Source of the DNA: Methylocapsa palsarum
GTDB taxonomy: Bacteria > Pseudomonadota > Alphaproteobacteria > Rhizobiales > Beijerinckiaceae
NCBI RefSeq assembly: GCF_900114285.1
Contig: NZ_FOSN01000002.1
Span: 186,001 to 250,000 of the forward strand
Length of the DNA: 64,000 nt
Reading direction: 5' to 3'
Below the pieces are notes generated by a model. The model made no database searches and was not told the origin of the DNA. It was given only the letters and a program-made list of their open reading frames with translations. Within the stretch, counting starts at the first letter, position 1. Every line of letters starts with the position of its first letter. This document shows, piece after piece, positions 57,862-64,000 of this stretch. A program made the position numbers and the translations under genes.

Positions 57862-59286
57862 TCAATCGCCGCGCCGCGAGCGAGTCCGTTCCGGCGTCCC
57901 TTTGGCGATCTCGGCGACCAGTTCGGAAATGTGCTTGCATGTCGCGACGGTCAAATCCTGCGCCGGCGCGCCTGACTTTCCGGAGGTCCGGTCCTGCTGC
58001 TCCTGCGGCGTCGTGGCGCGGCCAAAACCGAGCTTTCCTGCTTCCTTGAGCCGCGCCGCGGCATGCGCGACCGGACGGATGGCGCCGGACAGCGCGATTT
58101 CGCCGAAAAACACCGAATCGGACGGCAGGCTGACGCCGCTCAGGGAGGAGATCAGCGCCGCGGCGGCCGCAAGGTCGGCCGCAGGTTCGCCGACGCGAAG
58201 GCCTCCCGCCACGCTGAGGTAAATGTCGTGCTGGCCAAGCCTCAATCCGCCATGCGCCTCCAGCACGGCGAGAACCATGGCGAGCCGGGCGCCGTCCCAG
58301 CCGACGACGGCGCGGCGCGGCGTTCCGAGCGAACTCGGCGCGACCAGGGCCTGAATTTCAACCAGGAGCGGCCGCGTCCCCTCCATCCCGGCGAAGACGG
58401 CGGCGCCGGGCGACGCGTTTTCGCGCGACGATAAAAACAAAGCCGACGGATTGGCGACCTCGGCGAGGCCGCGCCCCGTCATCTCGAACACGCCGATCTC
58501 GTCGGTCGGCCCGAACCGGTTCTTGACCGCGCGTAGCAGGCGCAGATCGCGCCCGCCCTCGCCTTCGAACGAGACCACCGCGTCGACCATATGTTCGACG
58601 ACGCGCGGCCCGGCGATCTGGCCGTCCTTGGTGACGTGGCCGACCAGGATCACCACGGCCCCCGTCGTCTTGGCGAACCGGATCAGCGCCTGCGCCGCGC
58701 CGCGCACCTGTCCGACCGTGCCGGGAGTCGATTCGACCATCTGCGTCCACATGGTCTGGATGGAATCGATCACGACCAGGGAAGGACGCTTGCCATGAGC
58801 GAGCGTTGCGACAATGTCCTCGACGCTCGTCTCGGCGGCGAGTTCGACTGGCGCGCCGCCGAGGCCAAGTCTTTGCGCCCTCAGCCGGACCTGATCGACC
58901 GCCTCTTCGCCGGAAATATAGACGACGCGCCGGCCGCCCGAAGCAAGCGCGGCGCAGGCCTGGATCAAAAGCGTCGATTTGCCGATGCCCGGCTCGCCGC
59001 CGAGCAGCAGGACCGACCCGGGAACGAAGCCGCCGCCCGTCACCCTGTCGAGCTCCGCGACGCCGGTGGTGATCCGGGGCGCCGCGGATGGCTCGGCTCC
59101 GGTCAGATTGGCGAGGCTGAAAATCCGGCCCTTTTGCGCGCCGAGCGCCGCCCTCGCGCCGATGCCGGAGGCGCCTGCTTCCTCGATGATGGTGTTCCAC
59201 GAGCCGCAGGATTCGCAGCGGCCCTGCCAGCGTTGCGTCGCCGCGCCGCAGGCCTGGCAAACGAAGGATGCGTGAGGTTTGGCCAT
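57862..59286 (-). CDS. radA: DNA repair protein RadA (Sms)
   Basis: 474 residues. N-terminal zinc finger with Cys10, Cys13, Cys24 and Cys27 (VCQACG, RCESCG). RecA-like ATPase domain with Walker A LGGEPGIGKSTLL (about 97-109) and the RadA-specific KNRFG motif (about 257). C-terminal Lon-like domain with the IALSGAIRPV stretch. It promotes branch migration during recombination. The start codon sits in the loop of a perfect 23-bp inverted repeat (59245-59317). It follows dnaB by 83 bp. Confidence 0.96.
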   Translation of the reverse strand: MAKPHASFVCQACGAATQRWQGRCESCGSWNTIIEEAGASGIGARAALGAQKGRIFSLANLTGAEPSAAPRITTGVAELDRVTGGGFVPGSVLLLGGEPGIGKSTLLIQACAALASGGRRVVYISGEEAVDQVRLRAQRLGLGGAPVELAAETSVEDIVATLAHGKRPSLVVIDSIQTMWTQMVESTPGTVGQVRGAAQALIRFAKTTGAVVILVGHVTKDGQIAGPRVVEHMVDAVVSFEGEGGRDLRLLRAVKNRFGPTDEIGVFEMTGRGLAEVANPSALFLSSRENASPGAAVFAGMEGTRPLLVEIQALVAPSSLGTPRRAVVGWDGARLAMVLAVLEAHGGLRLGQHDIYLSVAGGLRVGEPAADLAAAAALISSLSGVSLPSDSVFFGEIALSGAIRPVAHAAARLKEAGKLGFGRATTPQEQQDRTSGKSGAPAQDLTVATCKHISELVAEIAKGTPERTRSRRGD

Positions 59287-59317
59287 TCAAGCGGCCTTCG
59301 TTTGCCAGGCCTGCGGC
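59245..59317. repeat. Perfect 23-bp inverted repeat around the radA start codon
   Basis: Left arm 59245-59267 and right arm 59295-59317 are exact reverse complements (core GGCCTGGCAAACGAAGG versus CCTTCGTTTGCCAGGCC), separated by 27 bp that hold the radA ATG (59284-59286). The left arm encodes the first zinc-finger residues FVCQACG of RadA; the right arm repeats that code in mirror image in the spacer to dnaB. In radA mRNA this would give a very stable hairpin with the start codon in the loop. Confidence 0.92.
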
Positions 59318-59369
59318 AGCGCCGGGAGACGCTTCGACGGCCCCTTCGGCGCGAGCGAACCGATGGTCT

Positions 59370-60863
59370 TCACATCCGCTCCGGCAGAGCGTCCTCGCGG
59401 GCGAGATTCGAAAACCGCGTCATCTCCGCCTCGAAAGCGAGTTCGACGGTTCCGGTCGGACCGTGGCGCTGCTTGCCGATGATGACCTCCGCGCGGCCAT
59501 GCACCCGCTCCATGTCGGTCTGCCATTGCACAAACTCTTCGGTGCCTTCGCGCGGCTGCTTGTTCTTTAGATAATATTCCTCGCGGAACACGAACATCAC
59601 CACGTCGGCGTCCTGCTCGATCGAGCCCGATTCACGCAGGTCCGAGAGTTGCGGGCGCTTGTCGTCGCGGCTTTCGACCTGCCGCGACAATTGCGACAGC
59701 GCCACCACCGGCACGTTCAGCTCCTTCGCGAGGGCCTTGAGCCCGGTGGTGATTTCGGTCACTTCCTGCACCCGCCCGTCGCTCCTGTTCTTCGAGCCGC
59801 CGAGCAATTGAAGGTAATCGATCACCAGCACGTCGAGGCCGCGCTGGCGTTTCAGGCGGCGCGCCCGCGCGGTGAGCTGCGCGATCGAAAGGCCTCCGGT
59901 CTGATCGATATGGAAGGGAATCGACTGCATCTCCCGCGCCGCCTCGGCGATGCGGTGGAACTCGGCCTCGGTGATGTCGCCCCGGCGGATCTTGTTGGAG
60001 GCGACGGCGGCCTGTTCGGCGATGACGCGCGTCGCCAGTTGTTCGGCCGACATTTCAAGCGAAAAGAAGCCAACGACGCCGCCGTTGGTCGTCTCGGCGG
60101 AGCCGTCCGGTCTGTTCTTGAATTCGTAGGCTCTGGCGATATTGAAGGCGATGTTGGTCGCGAGCGCCGTCTTGCCCATGCCGGGGCGCCCTGCGACGAT
60201 CACGAGGTCGGAGGCTTGCAGCCCACCCATGTGGCGGTCGAGATCGACAAGGCCGGTCGCGATCCCGGAGAGCCGCCCGTCGCGCTCGAAGGCTTTCGCA
60301 GCCATATCGACGGCGACCGTGAGGGCGTCGGAAAAGCGCTGGAAACCGCCCTCGTAGCGGCCGAATTCGGCGACCGAATAGAGCTTGCGTTCGGCCTCCT
60401 CGATCTGTTCGCGCGGCGAGGCGTCGACCGGCGAATCGTAGGCGGCGTTGACGATATCCTCGCCGATCAGGATGAGGTCGCGCCGGACCGCGAGATCGTG
60501 GATCGTGCGGCCGTAATTCTCCGCGTTGATGACGCTCGTCGCCTCGGCGGCGAGGCGGGCGAGATATTGCGGCACGGTGACGCCGCCAAGATCATGATCG
60601 CCGAGAAAGGTCTTCAGCGTGATCGGCGAGGCGAGCTTGCCGGCGCGGATCAATTGTCCCGCGACGTCAAAGATGCGCCTGTGCAGCTCCTCCGAGAAAT
60701 GCTCGGGCCGCAGGAAATCCGAGACGCGGTCGAAGGCGTCGTTGTTGACGAGGACCGCGCCGAGCAGCGCCTGTTCGGCCTCGATATTATGCGGGGCGAG
60801 GCGATAGGGTTTTTCCGGGACAGCGGCGACGTCGAACCGTTCGAATTGGTCGAGGGCGGGCAT
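59370..60863 (-). CDS. dnaB: Replicative DNA helicase DnaB
   Basis: 497 residues. N-terminal primase-interacting domain begins APHNIEAEQALLGAVLVNN. The RecA-type motor has Walker A VAGRPGMGKTALA (about 222-234), Walker B DVLVIDYLQLL and the Arg-rich SQLSRQVESRDDKRPQLSDLR block typical of DnaB. No intein. Hexameric helicase driving fork progression. Upstream of radA in the same direction, as in many Hyphomicrobiales. Confidence 0.96.
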   Translation of the reverse strand: MPALDQFERFDVAAVPEKPYRLAPHNIEAEQALLGAVLVNNDAFDRVSDFLRPEHFSEELHRRIFDVAGQLIRAGKLASPITLKTFLGDHDLGGVTVPQYLARLAAEATSVINAENYGRTIHDLAVRRDLILIGEDIVNAAYDSPVDASPREQIEEAERKLYSVAEFGRYEGGFQRFSDALTVAVDMAAKAFERDGRLSGIATGLVDLDRHMGGLQASDLVIVAGRPGMGKTALATNIAFNIARAYEFKNRPDGSAETTNGGVVGFFSLEMSAEQLATRVIAEQAAVASNKIRRGDITEAEFHRIAEAAREMQSIPFHIDQTGGLSIAQLTARARRLKRQRGLDVLVIDYLQLLGGSKNRSDGRVQEVTEITTGLKALAKELNVPVVALSQLSRQVESRDDKRPQLSDLRESGSIEQDADVVMFVFREEYYLKNKQPREGTEEFVQWQTDMERVHGRAEVIIGKQRHGPTGTVELAFEAEMTRFSNLAREDALPERM

Positions 60864-61111
60864 GATGGGTCAGCAATCTTTCGCGGCGGTTTTCTTGGAT
60901 TTTTGCGAGGCGCGTGGCCCGGCGGCGCCGAATCAGTCCGGCGCGCTCACTACTTGTCGCACGGCGTTGCGGGAAAAAGGAGAGGCGTTTTGGCGCCAAA
61001 GCGGGAGCGCCCGCTATCCACATCGGGAAAGATTTTGCCGGAAAAAGTAAAGATTCGCTTGCTTCCGCGGACGGCCGAAAAGGAGCGGTCGCCGCTCTAC
61101 GGCCCACGGCC

Positions 61112-61809
61112 TCACCGCTTCGGCAGCGCGGACATGACGAGCTTGACGATATCGACTTGGCGGCGCGCGCCCGTCTTGGCGAAAAGATGCTGCATATGGG
61201 TTTTCACGGTGGCCGCGCTGACGCCGAGCGCATGGGCCGCGTTGACGACAGTCATGCCTTGCGCGACAAGAACGAGAAGCCGGGTCTCGGCCGGGGTGAG
61301 GCCGTAGAGCTTCACCAAAACCTCCCCGGGCAGCAGTTCGTGTTCGCCAATCTTGTGAATGAAGAGCGCCAGGACGGCCCCGCGAGTCGCCGCCGATTGG
61401 CGGACAGGATCTGTCAGGGGCAGCTCGCTGTGTAGCGCCGGGCCGACTTTTGGAGGGTCATTCCGACAAAATCGAACCAGCCCTTCGAAGCCATAAATTC
61501 ACGATAATATTGCGTGGGCCGAATCTCTTCGGGGGCCGCGAAAGTTCTCATCCGGAAGGGTTCGTCGATCTGACTATGCCAGCCGATGGTCAGGAACGGA
61601 TTGATCGCATTCGTTCTCGCCGCGTCAGCGGCGACCTGGGCGAGGTCCGCTCCCCAGATTTGGGCAAATTCCATTCTTTGCTCAGCGGGTTCGATGGCGA
61701 AGATAGAGGTCGCCTCGGCGCCCAGTTGCCGGGTTATTTCTTTAAGCGTCTGCGGCCAGAGCGATGGATCGAGCGCGCAAACGTAAATTTCTATATTTTG
61801 AGACGCCAT
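61112..61809 (-). pseudogene. LuxR-type transcriptional regulator, frame-broken and internally deleted
   Basis: Two ORFs in different frames read as one decayed gene. The N-terminal piece (61414-61809, 131 codons) ends RRYTASCP and stop. The C-terminal piece (61112-61318), whose frame stays open back to about 61436 as ALHSELPLTDPVRQSAATRG, carries an intact GerE HTH (LTPAETRLLVLVAQGMT, AATVKTHMQHLFAKTG). Relatives I know are about 370 residues with a PAS-like middle. Here only about 230 codons remain, so about 130-150 residues seem deleted at the junction near 61430-61440. A sequencing error cannot explain the missing middle. Confidence 0.7.
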
Positions 61810-62144
61810 GCGCAGGGCGCCATCGACTGAAATCCGAATCCAGGCGAATCAAGAGGGCGTCAACCGTTTGGTGGAGGACGCCTTCGATCAAATGTGTTGA
61901 TTTGTCTTCGCGGTTCGACGCTGCGCTGCGGCGGCGGGGCCCAGGGCGAAGGGCTGGCTGGCCCATTTCGTCCAAGGGGGAAGCAACGTTCGCGCGTAGC
62001 GCGGCGTTGATGGGCCTTCGCCGCCCGGCGGCCGCGAGGCGCCGGGTCGAGGTCCGCGTTTTCGATGGGGATCAAACAGCGCCAATCTTACCGGTGGCGA
62101 AGTTTATAACAGTGGTCGCCGGCGCAGGTTACAAAAACAAGCTC
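61810..62144. other. Intergenic region without a supported gene
   Basis: 335 bp between the decayed LuxR gene and the small Cys-rich secreted protein gene. ORFs present are short, Arg/Pro-rich shadows of GC-rich DNA. No promoter, hairpin or repeat stood out. Confidence 0.6.
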
Positions 62145-62387
62145 TCACCACGGCTCGTCGCGGGAGCCGCCGCAGGCCTTGCGTTCGAGGCATTCGCAGC
62201 GTCCCGTGCTTTGTTCACAGGACGGGATGCGCTTGATCGAGCACGCGTAGGAATCGCCGTCGAGGCCCCTGTAGGATCCTCCGCACGAACCCTCCGTATA
62301 GCCGAAGCGCCCGGCGGCGAGGGCTGCGCCGCTGATCGAGGCGCAGATCACGAGGGCCAAAATCCTGGCGATTATCCCGACGATCAT
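62145..62387 (-). CDS. Small secreted Cys-rich protein of unknown function
   Basis: 80 residues. The first 25 form a signal peptide (IARILALVICASISGAALAA). The mature part has six cysteines in about 55 residues (GSCGGSY, SYACSIK, PSCEQST, RCECLE, KACGG), likely paired as three disulfides in the periplasm. It begins 13 bp after the stop of the DUF2778 gene, so both are probably one transcript and may act together on the envelope. No family recognised. Confidence 0.65.
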   Translation of the reverse strand: MIVGIIARILALVICASISGAALAAGRFGYTEGSCGGSYRGLDGDSYACSIKRIPSCEQSTGRCECLERKACGGSRDEPW

Positions 62388-62400
62388 CCCGGCGCTTCGC

Positions 62401-63486
62401 TCAGTTCATACGCGCGACGACGGCGAGGCGCTGCACCTCTCCGCGGTCGTAGGCCTTCAGGAATTCATCATAGTTCCTGAACGACACGCAGCCGTTTGAG
62501 GCGCCGTTGGGGCCGAGCATGTAGCGATGCGCGAGGAGGCCCGTGCGGCCGTAGACATGGCCGGCGGTGGGTGTGAGACGTAGCGCGCGCACGCCGTGGA
62601 AAGGCGCTTCGCGCAGCGACAATTGGTAGACGTTGGGCGGCGTCGCGCCGCGCATGCGTTCATGGACGTAGCGCGGATCGTCCATCATGGAGCCAAGGCC
62701 GGAATGCGCCTCGAGCCGCGTTCCGTTGGGCATGTAGACTGTATGCGCGGAGACGTCGTAGACAGCGGTGCCGCGATCTACGCGCGGCGCAAGGTTCAGC
62801 AATGGCGCGGGAGCCGACGCTTGTGCGGCGGGCGCTGTTGTGCGCGCGACGCTCGCAACTCCATCCTCGGGCGCAGCGTAGGCGAGGACGGGACGCGAGG
62901 GTTGCGGTTGCGACAATCCGCCAAAGATCTTCTCGAAGAAGTTGCGGTTGTCGCCGGGGGCGGCGGCGACCGCGGTGTTTGCGTTCTGCCGCGCGATCCT
63001 GCGCCCTGGCGCCAGGACCGGCGCGCGGCCCGCGGGAGGCGCGAGATCATCGGGACGTGGGATCGGCAGAGGCGCGCTCTCACCGGAATCAAACTCCGCG
63101 GTCGCCATCGTATCGGGCGGGAGAATTTCGGCCTGTTCGAATCCCTCCTGGGCGGTCGGCGCCCGTTCGAGACTGGCTGACAGCGGGAAGTTTTGCCCGA
63201 GCGAAGCGGGCGCCGCGCCCGAGGCGAAGCCGGGATCGAACAGCGCGCCGTAGACGTTGGAGTCGCCCTTCGAGTCGGACGCTTCCATTGCTGTTGGCGC
63301 GGCGATCTGGGCTTCGACAACACGCGGGTCGTCGGCAGGGCGAAGATACAGCGTCCACACTCCGAAAAGAGCGCTCAACGCAACAATGACCACGCCGGGA
63401 ACAGCCTGCGAAAAAAGTGATTTCCAAAATGATTGGCCGCGGCCCGATGGAATGAAATCATATGACGTATTGATGCCGTCAGTCAT
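62401..63486 (-). CDS. DUF2778 (tlde1-like, L,D-transpeptidase-type) membrane protein
   Basis: 361 residues from the ATG at 63486 (GCGAGACG upstream). An N-terminal cytoplasmic segment and one transmembrane helix (about 30-50, PGVVIVALSALFGVWTLYL) lead to a long Ala/Pro-rich periplasmic linker. The C-terminal 130 residues match DUF2778: YDVSAHTVYMPNGTRLEAHS, then LREAPFHGVRALRL and the catalytic-looking LGPNGASNGCVSFRNYDEF with His and Cys as in L,D-transpeptidases. Related tlde1 domains act on peptidoglycan stem peptides. In this order they are chromosomal and usually not type VI effectors. Confidence 0.85.
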   Translation of the reverse strand: MTDGINTSYDFIPSGRGQSFWKSLFSQAVPGVVIVALSALFGVWTLYLRPADDPRVVEAQIAAPTAMEASDSKGDSNVYGALFDPGFASGAAPASLGQNFPLSASLERAPTAQEGFEQAEILPPDTMATAEFDSGESAPLPIPRPDDLAPPAGRAPVLAPGRRIARQNANTAVAAAPGDNRNFFEKIFGGLSQPQPSRPVLAYAAPEDGVASVARTTAPAAQASAPAPLLNLAPRVDRGTAVYDVSAHTVYMPNGTRLEAHSGLGSMMDDPRYVHERMRGATPPNVYQLSLREAPFHGVRALRLTPTAGHVYGRTGLLAHRYMLGPNGASNGCVSFRNYDEFLKAYDRGEVQRLAVVARMN

Positions 63487-63814
63487 TCGTCTCGCTTTCG
63501 TATTGATTTCTAATGAGCGGCGCCTTTCGGCCAAAATCCGCGGCGCCAAAAAGGCGCAATCATCAACAACACCTGCGCGGGACGGTCTCGCCGCCTTTCA
63601 GGATGACCCGCAAACAAACTTCAGCGCATTGGTCGCGCACCATTTGGGCGATTTTTAGTTAAACTCGGATTAAAAGTGTGATTTCGCGTTTGGCGCAGGA
63701 TGGAGCGCTTCGGCGGCAAAGCCCGCGCGCCGGACGCGGCCCGTCGCGCGCGTGGCGACTCACGGCGGACGCGCGATGAACGAGCCTGTCGAAAATGGAA
63801 AAAAGGGGGCGGAG
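63487..63814. other. Spacer between hemB and the DUF2778 gene
   Basis: 328 bp without a supported gene. It should hold the DUF2778 promoter. An inverted repeat of GGCGCC units (63520-63555) lies 35-70 bases before the start codon, but no clear -35/-10 pair was found. Confidence 0.55.

Positions 63815-64000
<186 letters not shown>

Overview
The window is GC-rich, densely coded bacterial chromosome. Gene content and order point to an alphaproteobacterium of the order Hyphomicrobiales (Rhizobiales), probably in or near the Beijerinckiaceae/Methylocystaceae. This is inferred from the RNA polymerase proteins, the linked dnaB-radA-cvpA-purF-SDR and ppk-ppx-rnd-aspS blocks, IalB and host-attachment family proteins, and DUF2778 and DUF3422 proteins. 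No rRNA, tRNA or CRISPR array is visible.

Layout. 1-10.2 kb: rplJ-rplL-rpoB-rpoC with a leader and an attenuator-like spacer. The usual rpsL-rpsG-fusA neighbours do not follow; instead there is a 3-hydroxyisobutyryl-CoA hydrolase-like gene. 10.4-19.2 kb: that hydrolase, a small membrane protein, polyphosphate kinase and exopolyphosphatase, RNase D and aspartyl-tRNA synthetase. 19.2-32.8 kb: cytochrome c, a host-attachment family protein, a YbaY-META protein, a giant transglutaminase/DUF2126 protein, an AbiEii-like nucleotidyltransferase pair, IalB, an esterase, a FUSC/DUF1656/HlyD efflux operon, TrmJ and MurI. 32.8-39.1 kb: xseA, then an iron-uptake locus of outer-membrane protein, cupredoxin, FTR1 permease and multicopper oxidase. 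Two near-perfect Irr-type iron control elements precede it. 39.5-54.3 kb is accessory: a CPA2 antiporter, DUF3422, an IS66 TnpA remnant, two paralogous DUF2946-like metal-ligand-rich small proteins, a LysR regulator, GH15, GH144-like and GH3 glycoside hydrolases, a BacA/YddA-type ABC protein with a broken signature motif, and a FecI-like ECF sigma factor. 54.3-60.9 kb: SDR, purF, cvpA, radA and dnaB. 60.9-64 kb: a decayed LuxR gene, a small secreted Cys-rich protein, a DUF2778 (L,D-transpeptidase-like) protein, and the 3' end of hemB, cut by the window edge.

Signals beyond gene calls. A family of about 30-120 bp double-hairpin repeats occurs five times, four of them at or just beyond gene 3' ends. 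In three copies the element's terminal CTAG/CTAA supplies the TAG stop codon of a minus-strand gene. A perfect 23-bp inverted repeat brackets the radA start codon. The GH144-like enzyme, GH3 enzyme and transporter may form a beta-1,2-glucan or sophoro-oligosaccharide salvage module. All functions are predictions from sequence reading, without database searches.
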